32,318 nucleotides of DNA from Candidatus Bathyarchaeota archaeon. GTDB taxonomy: Archaea; Thermoproteota; Bathyarchaeia; Bathyarchaeales; UBA233. The stretch is from the NCBI GenBank assembly GCA_004376975.1, contig SOJA01000163.1, forward strand, positions 1 through 32,318, written 5' to 3'. A model generated the notes under the pieces. It did no database searches. It saw nothing but the letters and a program-made list of their open reading frames with translations, and was not told the origin of the DNA. Positions within the stretch are counted from its first letter, which is position 1. Every line of letters begins with the position of its first letter. Of the stretch, positions 17,506 through 25,658 are shown piece after piece. The translations under genes and the position numbers were made by a program.

Positions 17506-17824
17506 CTAGTCATCATTTTGCATTGTCTCCAATAAGCAAGGTTTCTTCTGCCTGAAGTTCCATTTCCTGAAGACACTTCTAAAAACATTCAAATGAAGCC
17601 CAGCTGTTCTTACGGTATCCGGTTCAATCATAATCGTAAGCAACATCTTTGGAGATATATTTCCTAAAAAAATGGCACATAAGTCTCCTTCATGCCCGCC
17701 TGAAACAAGTCCTATTGTAGAACCGGCTATTTCCGCATACTTAGTGTGCCCTTAACACGGGAGTAGGTCTCACATTCCATGCAGCCGAGCCATCCTCACT
17801 GTGTGTCTTCAGCGTGTTTTCCAT
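17506..17824 (-). pseudogene. Frameshifted small gene of unknown family
   Basis: Two overlapping open frames on the minus strand join into one coherent protein if one base is skipped near 17743. The first part begins at the ATG at 17824, reads 27 codons (MENTLKTHSEDGSAAWNVRP and a little more) and meets TAA. The second part, with no start codon of its own, continues KYAEIAGSTIGLVSGGHEGD and then 58 more residues to TAG at 17506. Codon use in the second part looks like coding DNA, and the G-rich LVSGGHEGD turn with following strands resembles a small alpha/beta domain such as roadblock/LC7, but this is a weak resemblance. Either a decayed gene or a sequencing error. Confidence 0.4.
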
Positions 17825-18120
17825 TTTAGAAAGTCCTAGCGTCTGGAAACAAGTGAATCCAGCCTATCCCAAAACTTTCTGCAAGAAACTTTGGCAGGTA
17901 TAGAATTACGGTGAAGAGTACTGAGCTACTTGTTGTTTGAGTGCGCCTTTTTATTTTGTCAACCATCCTATTAATCCGTAATGAAAACAAGATTTTGAAA
18001 AGCTACTGTAAACATCCACGATTTGACCACAGTGCTTCAAGTCAAACAAGACAGATTAAACTTTCAACGTGGAAGCGTTCTGCCACCAGTTAGGTGCAAT
18101 CCTAATCGCATTTCACTCTG
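17825..18120. other. Gene-poor spacer before the protease gene
   Basis: No open frame with a plausible start, no tRNA and no clear box C/D or H/ACA element was seen in this stretch. It separates the broken small gene from the protease promoter. Confidence 0.4.
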
Positions 18121-18121
18121 G

Positions 18122-18128
18122 TATAAAG
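18122..18128 (+). promoter_or_regulatory. TATA box of the presenilin-like protease gene
   Basis: TATAAAG sits 32-38 bp before the ATG at 18160 but only 11-17 bp before an in-frame TTG at 18139. Archaeal transcription starts about 25 bp after TATA, so the ATG at 18160 is the compatible start. Confidence 0.5.
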
Positions 18129-18159
18129 AGATAAATGTTTGTTTTTCTTATGTGCGTGT

Positions 18160-19161
18160 ATGAATTTCGATATCGCCATGCCTTTAACGCTTTTCACGGT
18201 TACCATGATAGCCATGTTCTTAAACAACAAGGCTGAGAGAAAGTTGAAGCCTACATTTGAAGAAAGAGAGTTTCGTATTCGAGATGCGGTTTTTCTTGTT
18301 ACTGCAATGGGTATAACAGTTTCCATAATCATTTTCATTCCACAATTGGCTCTTATGATAATGTTCCTCTTCGCCTACTCAATGCTGCTTTTCATGTTCA
18401 CATATCTTTTTTCAGACTTTAAGAAAACTGGAGCCAAAGTGTTCTGTTCAGCATTTTTTACAGTTAGTTTTTTGGCAGCCACAATCAGTCTTATCGTCTT
18501 CGGCGCAAACAGCACCGTTGCTTATGGAGCCTTAGTTTTTTACTGTCTATCCGGTTTCGCATTTCTAGCGTTGATGTATGAGCAGTATAGAATTGACACG
18601 GGAGAGAGATGGTATTTGGCGGTGTTGCCGCCTGCATCATTTATATGCTTCTACTTGATTTTCAACAAAACCCCCTTGTGGTTTCCATATCTTATGGATT
18701 TATTCGGAATAGTATTCGCGATTCTGATAATCCTTTACTTAGGAAGCTTGTTCTCATGGAAAACATCACTCATTTTTGTTGGTCTTCTCACAGTTATGGA
18801 CATAATTCTAGTCTTGTTTACTGGTTCAATGGTGTCTGCAGTAAGGCATATTTCAAGTCTTAGGCTTCCAATGCTGATTTCGGTGCCAACTATTCCAGCA
18901 AGTTCGTTTTACATATCTCTTGGTCTGGGTGACTTTTTCTTTGCAGGTTTGCTTGCCGTACAAACTATGAAGAAATTTGGTAGACAGTTTGCAGTGTTGT
19001 CAATTGTTGCAATGTCCTCATCTTTCTTTGTCTTTGAAACGTTCATGCTCAACTTTAAATGGGGAGCTCTCCCAGGCACCTTGATGATTATTTGCGGATG
19101 GCTGCCTTTAGTACTTTGGAAAAGACGAAACATTAAGAAACTTGACTGGATTGAAAAATAG
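18160..19161 (+). CDS. Presenilin/SPP-like intramembrane aspartyl protease (family A22)
   Basis: This is a 333-residue protein with about nine hydrophobic helices. Numbered from the ATG at 18160, the GxGD motif is ISLGLGDFFFAGLLAV (Asp258) and the first catalytic Asp is in LLTVMDIILVLF (Asp214), where family members usually have YD. The segment between them (HISSLRLPMLISVP) matches archaeal presenilin homologues, and KWGALPG near residue 304 corresponds to the C-terminal PAL motif. Such enzymes cut transmembrane segments, including leftover signal peptides. Start: a promoter box at 18122 favours 18160 over the upstream TTG (18139). No partner protein is adjacent, as expected for the single-subunit archaeal type. 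Confidence 0.82.
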   Translation: MNFDIAMPLTLFTVTMIAMFLNNKAERKLKPTFEEREFRIRDAVFLVTAMGITVSIIIFIPQLALMIMFLFAYSMLLFMFTYLFSDFKKTGAKVFCSAFFTVSFLAATISLIVFGANSTVAYGALVFYCLSGFAFLALMYEQYRIDTGERWYLAVLPPASFICFYLIFNKTPLWFPYLMDLFGIVFAILIILYLGSLFSWKTSLIFVGLLTVMDIILVLFTGSMVSAVRHISSLRLPMLISVPTIPASSFYISLGLGDFFFAGLLAVQTMKKFGRQFAVLSIVAMSSSFFVFETFMLNFKWGALPGTLMIICGWLPLVLWKRRNIKKLDWIEK

Positions 19162-19188
19162 GAAAGCTGGCAAAACAACTCTGTTTAT

Positions 19189-19503
19189 CTAACCGAATAA
19201 TGCCCCTAATCCTTCAAGCGCTGCCTCTTCTTTTTCTTTCTTTTCCTCTTCTGTCTTTTTCTTTTCTTTCTTTGCTGGTTTGGCCTCTGCTTCTGGTGCA
19301 GCTGCAGCTGCTGGTGCAGCCATCATTGTTGGAGCAGACTTGATTGCTTCTTCAATGTTCACTTCAGATAAGGAAGCAGCTAATGCTTTGACTCTCATAG
19401 TATCTGCATTTATGCCTGCGGCTGTCAAAACCTGAGACAGGTTTTTCTCATTTATCTCTTTCCCAGCTTTATGAAGGAGCATTGCAGCGTAAACGTATTC
19501 CAT
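19189..19503 (-). CDS. rpl12p: Ribosomal stalk protein P1 (archaeal L12)
   Basis: This 104-residue stalk protein binds P0 as dimers and recruits elongation factors to the ribosome. It has an N-terminal dimerisation domain ([19 protein letters not shown] and on to residue 60), an Ala/Pro hinge ([20 protein letters not shown]) and the conserved factor-binding tail EGLGALFG. It is the last gene of the secE-nusG-L11-L1-P0-P1 unit. The start is preceded by GAGGTG. Its tail matters more than usual here because the neighbouring P0 lacks one. Confidence 0.97.
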   Translation of the reverse strand: MEYVYAAMLLHKAGKEINEKNLSQVLTAAGINADTMRVKALAASLSEVNIEEAIKSAPTMMAAPAAAAAPEAEAKPAKKEKKKTEEEKKEKEEAALEGLGALFG

Positions 19504-19530
19504 ACCTTTTCACCTCTTCATTCAACTATT

Positions 19531-20424
19531 TTAACCTTTTTCAGCTTCTTTAGATGGTGCAGCTTTTTCTTCTACAATAGGCAATCTACTACTTAAACTT
19601 ACCATTGCAGCGTGTGCTTTTCTGACTAAATCTTCTATTGTGTCTTTTGTAGGTACAGCTGCACTCAATGCCAGTATATATGCTTCTTGGTGGGCAATCT
19701 GTGTAAGCGATATTATGTTTTCCATTGTTGGATAAGCTACACTTAAGGATAAACCGAAAGCATCTGCATGAGCATTCTCAATGCTTCGCTCAACTTCGTC
19801 CAGATCTATTCGAAGCTGCTCCTCAGTTATTATTAAGTTCTCATAATATGCAACCTTCATTGAAAGCCCTGCTTCAACACATTTTATTCTAAGTTTTGAT
19901 AGGATGATTGCAAGCCTTTCAGGGATTACGTCGCCTTTCTCAGCAACTAACGTATCCGTGGTTATCCATACGCTTCCAGACTCTATTCTTGTAGGTAATC
20001 CTACAGCATTAAGTTGGCTGATTACTGGGCCCGGTGGCTGTCCAGTGTTTCCAGCTGGCACTATGACGTCGAGGGCTGCTATGTCGCCAGACTTGGCTGT
20101 TGTTATGACTTTACCCTTTTCAAGAAGTAATGCAAGCTTGAACGGATTCAAGTTTGTAAATAGATATATGTTCGCCCCTTCTAGATGCTCTGCAAGTATT
20201 TTCAATTCGGGTCTTTCTTTGAAGTTCTCAATGGCTCTTTTCATCAGGGTGTTTTGTATAACTCGCATAGAAACTTGCTCAGCCAGATTTTTCTTGAACC
20301 GCTGTAGTTGAGGGGCCCTGACCTTCTGCAGGCTGGCTATTCCGACAACCTTGTATTTCTTCATTAACTGTGCAACCTTTTCTACTTCGCTGATTTTCTT
20401 CTGTAAAACTTGCTGGGATGGCAT
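19531..20424 (-). CDS. rpl10: Ribosomal stalk base protein P0 (archaeal L10), tail missing
   Basis: P0 anchors the stalk dimers to 23S rRNA. The 297-residue protein has the rRNA-binding domain (KKYKVVGIASLQKVRAPQLQ, VIQNTLMKRAI), the archaeal insertion (PAGNTGQPPGPVISQLNAVGLPTRI cut short, GSVWI) and the P1-binding helices (AYPTMENIISLTQIAHQEAY, VPTKDTIEDLVRKAHAA). It stops at VEEKAAPSKEAEKG without the acidic segment and LGALFG tail usual in archaeal P0. The 27-bp gap to P1 cannot encode the missing part. GGAGG precedes the ATG. Confidence 0.95.
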   Translation of the reverse strand: MPSQQVLQKKISEVEKVAQLMKKYKVVGIASLQKVRAPQLQRFKKNLAEQVSMRVIQNTLMKRAIENFKERPELKILAEHLEGANIYLFTNLNPFKLALLLEKGKVITTAKSGDIAALDVIVPAGNTGQPPGPVISQLNAVGLPTRIESGSVWITTDTLVAEKGDVIPERLAIILSKLRIKCVEAGLSMKVAYYENLIITEEQLRIDLDEVERSIENAHADAFGLSLSVAYPTMENIISLTQIAHQEAYILALSAAVPTKDTIEDLVRKAHAAMVSLSSRLPIVEEKAAPSKEAEKG

Positions 20425-20437
20425 TTGTTTTCCTCCT

Positions 20438-21088
20438 TCAGGTAATCTTCACGGGCGTACCCATAGATGTCTTAATATAGACTGTTTTGATGTTTTTTGC
20501 TCCCCTCTTAAGTTTTCCCTCTATAACCGTTAAAACTGCCTGAACGTTTTCAGCTATTTCCTCTTCTTTCATGCTTTCAACTCCAATACGACACCGTATT
20601 ACTGGATGGTTACGCATTCTTACAAACACCATTTTGCGATATCTCTTCAATAAACCAGAAATATCTGCTGATGGTGGAACAGGCACAGGCATCTTCCCTC
20701 TTGGACCTAAGGCGGGACCTAATACCTTGCCTACACGAGGCATTAAAGGAGCTTCAACTATGAAGAAGTTGTATTCGTTTGCTATTTTTCGCAGATCCTT
20801 CTTTTTGCCGGCCAATCCGCCCAGTTCTTTTTGTCCAATGACAAGATCCGCTTTTGCCTTCTTTGCCTTCAGAGCTAATTCTCCTGTGGCGATCACGCAT
20901 ATCTTGTTCGGTTTTTCCGGCGATTGATGTGGTAGTTCTATTCTTTCTTGAATTCTTCCTTCAGGAGATTTCATGTCAATGTCTTTCAGGTTTAGAATCA
21001 ATTCCACTGATTGAGTGAAATTCCTTTTCGTAGATTTTTCCTTCACTTCTTTAATTGCAGTTACTATTGTTTTTTTGTCTAGGGGCAT
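20438..21088 (-). CDS. rpl1: Ribosomal protein L1
   Basis: This 216-residue protein binds the L1 stalk of 23S rRNA and helps release deacylated tRNA. Landmarks are TQSVELILNLKDIDMKSPEG with the archaeal RIELPH, the central domain beginning KICVIATGELALKAKKA, the LMPRVGKVLGPALGPRGKMP loop, and the C-terminal VGVESMKEEEIAENVQAVLT-type helix. Many archaeal L1 proteins repress their own operon by binding mRNA; I did not identify a target hairpin here. The gene lies 53 bp after L11. Confidence 0.97.
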   Translation of the reverse strand: MPLDKKTIVTAIKEVKEKSTKRNFTQSVELILNLKDIDMKSPEGRIQERIELPHQSPEKPNKICVIATGELALKAKKAKADLVIGQKELGGLAGKKKDLRKIANEYNFFIVEAPLMPRVGKVLGPALGPRGKMPVPVPPSADISGLLKRYRKMVFVRMRNHPVIRCRIGVESMKEEEIAENVQAVLTVIEGKLKRGAKNIKTVYIKTSMGTPVKIT

Positions 21089-21141
21089 TTTAAGAAGCCT
21101 CGGGGAATGAGGATGGGGAATGCAGTTATAAAAATATTCTC

Positions 21142-21636
21142 TTATTCTCCGCTTTTATTGTATAGTTCATCATATTTGCCTTCGTCCATTTCTCTTTGCA
21201 CTTCACGCGGGTCTTTGCTTTCAACTGTAACTCCCATGCTCACACAGCTTCCTAGGATTTCTTTTGCTGCAGCTTTCAGGTTTTTGGCTAAGAGCTCTGA
21301 ACGTTTAAGCTTGGATATATGAACGACTTGTTCCATGGTGAGGTTTCCAACTTTCTCAGTGTTAGGCGTTCCTGAACCTTTTTCAATTTTGAGTTCTTTC
21401 ACGATGAGGGCGGATGTTGTTGGTGTTCCAACGCTAACTTCGAATTCTTTGGTTTCAGAGTTAACCGTGACTTTCACGGGAACTTTCATGCCAGCATAAT
21501 CTTTGGTGAATTCGTTTATCTTGTTCACGATCTCTAAAATGTTTACACCCAGCGGGCCTAAAGCTGGTCCTAAGGGTGGTCCAGCTGTTGCTTGCCCTCC
21601 GCTTACAAGTAGATCCACAACTTTTTTCTCACTCAT
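21142..21636 (-). CDS. rpl11: Ribosomal protein L11
   Basis: This 164-residue protein forms the GTPase-associated centre with 23S rRNA at the stalk base. The N-terminal GGQATAGPPLGPALGPLGVN is diagnostic, and the C-terminal RNA-binding domain has KLKRSELLAKNLKAAAKEIL followed by GSCVSMGVTVE. Its ATG begins directly after the nusG stop (TAAATG), which indicates translational coupling. Confidence 0.98.
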   Translation of the reverse strand: MSEKKVVDLLVSGGQATAGPPLGPALGPLGVNILEIVNKINEFTKDYAGMKVPVKVTVNSETKEFEVSVGTPTTSALIVKELKIEKGSGTPNTEKVGNLTMEQVVHISKLKRSELLAKNLKAAAKEILGSCVSMGVTVESKDPREVQREMDEGKYDELYNKSGE

Positions 21637-22122
21637 TTAAACTTCACTTTCCCTTTCTGCTTTTTGAACTAACTTAACATAGTCGGAGTGAACAGTTATT
21701 GGAAGTGTGAAAGTTGCCTCCAGCAACTCAAGCGTAACCTCTTCCTTAGCCTTGTCGATGCGGGTTATTTTTGCACGCATTCCCTTAAACGGTCCACCAG
21801 TCACTTCTACTATGTCTTTTTCACTTAGTTCTTCAATAATTGGTTTTCTAACAAGGTACCTTTCAACTTCTGAGAAACTTACAATACCAGGAACCCTCGA
21901 CCGCACATGTTTTATGCTTGCTATTGCTTCTTCCACGAAGTGTGGGCTGTCGGCTTCTATGAAAACGTAGCCTCTTAAGGTTTCGGGGACAAGAATTGCT
22001 TTTATCGGTATTTTTTTCATTTCAGTCTTTGCAGCTACAAGTTTTCCTACGTTTCTCTCCTGTCCTGTTGTTGTTCTTACAGCAAAAATCTTTGTTGCTG
22101 GTTTTTCCTCTTTTTTTTCCAT
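21637..22122 (-). CDS. spt5: Transcription elongation factor Spt5/NusG
   Basis: This 161-residue archaeal NusG/Spt5 protein clamps RNA polymerase for processive elongation. The NGN domain runs to about residue 95 (FAVRTTTGQERNVGKLV, GYVFIEADSPHFVEEAI), and the KOW domain follows (VTGGPFKGMRAKITRID). The family usually has about 145-160 residues. A short lysine-rich N-terminal lead precedes the NGN domain. GAGGAAG lies 8-14 bp before the ATG. It starts 15 bp after secE, as in most archaea. Confidence 0.97.
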   Translation of the reverse strand: MEKKEEKPATKIFAVRTTTGQERNVGKLVAAKTEMKKIPIKAILVPETLRGYVFIEADSPHFVEEAIASIKHVRSRVPGIVSFSEVERYLVRKPIIEELSEKDIVEVTGGPFKGMRAKITRIDKAKEEVTLELLEATFTLPITVHSDYVKLVQKAERESEV

Positions 22123-22137
22123 GGAAATTTCTTCCTC

Positions 22138-22317
22138 TTACGTTATAGAACCTTGCTGTAGAACTGAGGACAACAATTTGATTATGAATCCGATCAGCCC
22201 GATGATACTTATGCCTAGAAAGCTTATTTTGATCGATAGCCAAAGCTCACTTTTTCCCGGTTTTACAGCCAGCTTCAACGTTCTTGCACACTGGGATAGG
22301 AATGACCTTAGACCCAT
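22138..22317 (-). CDS. secE: Preprotein translocase subunit SecE (Sec61 gamma)
   Basis: This 59-residue gene fills the gap upstream of spt5. It reads MGLRSFLSQCARTLKLAVKP, then GKSELWLSIKISFLGIS and a single transmembrane helix (IIGLIGFIIKLLSSVL). The amphipathic N-terminal helix, the KP-x-x-x-E-x-W/L element and the one C-terminal helix are the standard plan of archaeal SecE/Sec61 gamma, which clamps the two halves of SecY. The position directly before spt5 is the conserved archaeal order. A TATA-like box lies 32-40 bp upstream, so this is the first gene of the stalk-protein transcript. Confidence 0.93.
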   Translation of the reverse strand: MGLRSFLSQCARTLKLAVKPGKSELWLSIKISFLGISIIGLIGFIIKLLSSVLQQGSIT

Positions 22318-22348
22318 GGTTCATCGCACACTCAACATTTCAATCAGG

Positions 22349-22357
22349 ATATAAATG
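22349..22357 (-). promoter_or_regulatory. TATA box of the secE-spt5-ribosomal unit
   Basis: The minus strand reads ATTTATATC, 32-40 bp before the secE ATG. This is the only good A/T-rich element in the 95-bp spacer between dtdA and secE. Confidence 0.5.
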
Positions 22358-22412
22358 TTACTGTAGTTGCCGTCTTTAGATAAGTCTGAACATTTCTATT
22401 AACTTTTCTCTT

Positions 22413-23267
22413 TCAAGACTGTAGAAAGTTTGCTTTAACATTCTTGGCCTTTTTGAAGGGAACGTCTATCTCCTTGATCAGTTCAACAAGCTTTGATTTG
22501 TGTTCACCCTTTATTCCTTTCCAATCCAAGATTAGGATTTCAACTCCTTCCAATGTTTTATCTATGCATTGCTTAAGAACCTGTAAGTTCATGCATGGTA
22601 TATCGTATTTTGCAATCATGTGACTAAAAGCAAAATTTTTTTCCAACGCTATTTGAGTAAATTTGTTGTTGTAGTGAGGGCCGCCTATGCCAATTGCTGC
22701 TTTGGCTGGGAATGCACCGAATTTTGAAACAGCCTCCATGGTTGCGTGGGCAACAGCCTGAGCCGCCTTTGAATCCTTCCATTGCTTGAGGGAGCTTCCA
22801 AGTTCGGTGAACATTGTTGGCGCGTTTAAGGAAGGCCCATGGTGAGTACACTCGTAAGAAACCTTGAAGTCAAGCTGCATCTCTTCTTTAAGGCGCATCA
22901 TAGCCTTTAGAACATCCTTCATGGCGTTTGCTGGTGAAACAGAAACTTTTCGCGGGATTCCGCCTAGCGTTGCTTCTCCTAGGTTACCTGGAGTGTGTAC
23001 TGAAAGCGTTGGGATTCCGCTGGCGCTGCTGTGTTTAGAAATGAAAACTATGAGTTCGGAGTTGGGAAATAACTCAGTAATATTCTGTGCGTACATGGAT
23101 TCGCCGTTTAGAGTTACAAGTTTGACGTCTTTGCCGTTTGCCTTAGTTGTGTAGATGGAGTTTCCCTGAAAAATCTCAGTTGTTTCGTTGAAATCATAGC
23201 TATTCAGCATCTGTTGTTTAATGTTCAGGCTTGCCAAGTCCTTGTTTGAAGCAACAACTAGAATCAT
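22413..23267 (-). CDS. dtdA: D-aminoacyl-tRNA deacylase (archaeal DTD2/GEK1 type)
   Basis: This enzyme removes D-amino acids wrongly attached to tRNA. The 284-residue protein has the DTD2 signatures FISKHSSASGIPTLSVHTPGN, YECTHHGPSLNAPTMF and GIGGPHYNNKF, whose His residues and acidic partners form the metal/active site of the family. Archaea and plants carry this type in place of the bacterial Dtd1. It sits between the stalk-protein unit and the carbamoyltransferase, divergent from the latter. Confidence 0.95.
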   Translation of the reverse strand: MILVVASNKDLASLNIKQQMLNSYDFNETTEIFQGNSIYTTKANGKDVKLVTLNGESMYAQNITELFPNSELIVFISKHSSASGIPTLSVHTPGNLGEATLGGIPRKVSVSPANAMKDVLKAMMRLKEEMQLDFKVSYECTHHGPSLNAPTMFTELGSSLKQWKDSKAAQAVAHATMEAVSKFGAFPAKAAIGIGGPHYNNKFTQIALEKNFAFSHMIAKYDIPCMNLQVLKQCIDKTLEGVEILILDWKGIKGEHKSKLVELIKEIDVPFKKAKNVKANFLQS

Positions 23268-23340
23268 GATATACTCTCCTTAAGACAAGTTCAGCAGCTA
23301 AAAGGTAATGTTCCACAAAGCTTATAATTGTTAAAACTCG

Positions 23341-24285
23341 TTGAAACTTGAAGTTCAGGAATTATGGAAAATGCACTTGGTCAATTTCAAAGGTTTGACA
23401 GATCAACAACTTATGGAAATAGTTGATGAGGCTATAGAGGTTAAGCATAACCCTGAAAAATATCAAACAGTTCTAGACGGGAAATCCTTAGCCATGATTT
23501 TTCAGAAATCTTCAACGAGGACTAGGATCTCCTTTGAAGTCGCTATGACCCAGCTTGGCGGTCACGCTCTGTACATAGATTGGAGAACAACAAATTTCGC
23601 GATAGCTGATGTGCACGATGAAACGCAGTACCTATCGCGTAATGTTGATTGTATCATGGCAAGGTTGAAGGAAAATGCTGATTTGCAGGTTATGACTAAA
23701 GCCTCGCATGTTCCAGTAATTAATGGGTGTGACGAAAAATATCATCCAAGCCAAGCAATTGCGGACCTAATGACGATGAAAGAGAATAAAGGCACTCTTA
23801 AAGGAGTGACACTCGTTTACGTAGGTATCCACAATAACGTTTGCAATTCGCTTATTGAGGGATGCACAAAAACGGGGGTCAAAATCGTCACAGTAACGCC
23901 TATATTTAATGAACCCTCAAGGGACGAGGAACTTCTCGAAAACGCTAGAAAAACAGGATTGTATGAGACTACATTAGATGTCAAGCAAGCTGCGAGAAAA
24001 GCAGATTTCATTTATACGGACACTTGGGTTGACATGGAATTCTTCCTAGACCCGAAATATGCCTTAGAAAAAGAGAAACGCGTTAAACTTATGATGCCAT
24101 ACCAAATAAACAAGGAACTGTTGAACGAAGGCGACGCATACGTAATGCATGACATGCCTATTCACCGAGGATACGAAATAAGCCAAGACGTGATTGAAAG
24201 CTCAAAATCCGTAATATACGAACAAAGCGAAAACAGATTGTACTCAGCAAAAGCAATATTGCTAAAACTGCTGGAAAAACATTAG
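23341..24285 (+). CDS. Ornithine carbamoyltransferase-like enzyme with altered substrate loops
   Basis: This 314-residue protein belongs to the aspartate/ornithine carbamoyltransferase family. The carbamoyl-phosphate site is intact: FQKSSTRTRISFE (Ser57-Arg62) and YHPSQAIADL (His135-Gln138). The amino-acid side differs from standard ornithine enzymes. The expected SMG loop (TDVWxSMG) reads TDTWVDMEF (226-234), and the expected HCLP motif reads HDMPIHRGYEI (270-280), so the ornithine-contacting Cys is Asp. It may still be argF in this lineage or may use another amine. The start is TTG at 23341; a TATA-like GCTTATAATT at about 23320 would also fit an ATG at 23371 (MHLVNFKG), which looks like the usual N-terminus. 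Confidence 0.85.
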   Translation: MKLEVQELWKMHLVNFKGLTDQQLMEIVDEAIEVKHNPEKYQTVLDGKSLAMIFQKSSTRTRISFEVAMTQLGGHALYIDWRTTNFAIADVHDETQYLSRNVDCIMARLKENADLQVMTKASHVPVINGCDEKYHPSQAIADLMTMKENKGTLKGVTLVYVGIHNNVCNSLIEGCTKTGVKIVTVTPIFNEPSRDEELLENARKTGLYETTLDVKQAARKADFIYTDTWVDMEFFLDPKYALEKEKRVKLMMPYQINKELLNEGDAYVMHDMPIHRGYEISQDVIESSKSVIYEQSENRLYSAKAILLKLLEKH

Positions 24286-24291
24286 GCTTAG

Positions 24292-25197
24292 CTATTTCAG
24301 AATCATCTGGACAAATTTTTCCGGATCGAATTCTTCCAAGTCTTCATATTTCTGTCCAGTTCCAATGAAAAGAACTGGTTTTTTTGTCACGTATGTAACG
24401 CTTAGAGCTGAACCACCTTTTGCGTCAGCATCCACCTTGGTTAATATGGTTGCATCTATGCCCACGCTTTTGTGAAATTCTTCCGCCTGCATGACCGCAT
24501 CGTTTCCAGTAAGCGAATCCACGGTTAAAATAGTCATGTTCGGATGAACTATTCGTTTAATCTTGGCAAGTTCGTTCATTAAATTCCGATTTGTCTGTAT
24601 CCTGCCAGCAGTATCTATCAAAACAACACTTATTCCATGGGCCTCAGCATGGTTCACTGTGTCATAAGCTACAGCCGCAGGGTCTGCACCATACTTGTGC
24701 TTGATCAATCGTACACCCAATCGCCTAGCATGTTCTTCCAGTTGCTCGATAGATCCAGCCCGGTAGGTATCGCTGCAGGCAAGAACCACAGAGTGCCCTT
24801 TCTCTGCTAAAAACCAGGAAAGTTTAGCTATCGTTGTGGTTTTTCCAGTGCCATTTATGCCAACAAAAACTATGACGTAGGGTTCTTTCTTTTTCTTTTT
24901 TTCTTCTATGGCCTTTAACAAATCTATGTTGTTACTTGTAAGCATAGTTTCTAAGAGTATTTCCCGGAGTTTTTCCTTCACTATTTTTCTGCGGTCTTCA
25001 AGTCTTCTAACTTGAACCTTATCTAGACGTTTTTCCATTTCATCACATATGCGCTCAGCCACGGGAAAAGCGACATCATTTTCTATTAGGTTGAGTTTGA
25101 AATCTGAAAGCACTGGATGTAGTTTTTCAGCTTTAAGCTCTGTTGTTGTGATCTTGTTTACGAGTCCGTTTAGCCCTGATTTCAGCTTCTCAAACAT
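24292..25197 (-). CDS. ftsY: Signal recognition particle receptor FtsY
   Basis: This GTPase receives SRP-ribosome complexes at the membrane. The 301-residue protein has the N domain (1-100) and the G domain: GINGTGKT at 113-120, DTYRAGSIEQLEEHA at 143-157, DTAGR at 195-199, TKVDADAKGG from 253, and FIGTGQKYEDLEEFDPEKFV near the C-terminus. There is no long acidic A domain, which is typical of archaea. It is the last gene of the ten-gene ribosomal/prefoldin cluster, 5 bp after the prefoldin gene. Together with secE it places core secretion genes among translation genes. Confidence 0.97.
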   Translation of the reverse strand: MFEKLKSGLNGLVNKITTTELKAEKLHPVLSDFKLNLIENDVAFPVAERICDEMEKRLDKVQVRRLEDRRKIVKEKLREILLETMLTSNNIDLLKAIEEKKKKKEPYVIVFVGINGTGKTTTIAKLSWFLAEKGHSVVLACSDTYRAGSIEQLEEHARRLGVRLIKHKYGADPAAVAYDTVNHAEAHGISVVLIDTAGRIQTNRNLMNELAKIKRIVHPNMTILTVDSLTGNDAVMQAEEFHKSVGIDATILTKVDADAKGGSALSVTYVTKKPVLFIGTGQKYEDLEEFDPEKFVQMILK

Positions 25198-25202
25198 TTC
25201 TG

Positions 25203-25658
25203 CTAGGTTTCCCCTTTTCTGAGTTCAACCGTCAGCTTGTCAAGTTTCGACCTGTCTTCGTTGATTTTTTGGGCAACCTGAGCAAAACGTTGCTGAAGTG
25301 ACATCCTAGTTTTCTCGAGGTTTTCTAGGCGCTTCTTGATTATTCCTTTTGCTTCTTCCGGGGTTTTTTCTATAGAAACTCCCGCGCCCATCCCCACAAT
25401 AATCTTGTCTGATTCGTGAAGCTTTGCTTTGATGTAGGAGTTACTTCCTATGGGTACAAGAAGTTCTGAATCGGTCTCTTTTTTGTTCAAGCCTTCTAGA
25501 GTCATGTTTGCGTATGTTAAGTCTGTTATGACAGCATTTACCATGTTCACTCTGGATTGCAGAGCTTGCGCGGTTTCTTCAAGAATACGTGTTTCAATGC
25601 TTAGTCTTCGAAGCTCCTCCTCAACTTTGCTCGCCAAGTTCTTCTTCTCCAACAACAA
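25203..25658 (-). CDS. pfdA: Prefoldin alpha subunit
   Basis: Prefoldin is a jellyfish-shaped chaperone that holds unfolded proteins; the alpha subunit forms the central dimer. The 151-residue protein has an N-terminal coiled coil (about 1-50), a double beta-hairpin region (LLVPIGSNSYIKAKLHESDK, IIVGMGAGVSIEKTPEEA) and a C-terminal coiled coil. The called ATG overlaps the end of the L18Ae gene by 38 bp. An in-frame TTG a few codons later (at NLASKV) would reduce the overlap, so the exact start is uncertain. Confidence 0.95.
   Translation of the reverse strand: MLLEKKNLASKVEEELRRLSIETRILEETAQALQSRVNMVNAVITDLTYANMTLEGLNKKETDSELLVPIGSNSYIKAKLHESDKIIVGMGAGVSIEKTPEEAKGIIKKRLENLEKTRMSLQQRFAQVAQKINEDRSKLDKLTVELRKGET

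Noticed and set aside
22022..22243. 73-residue minus-strand frame across the secE/spt5 junction
   Set aside because: It is in another phase of two well-recognised genes and has no family resemblance.
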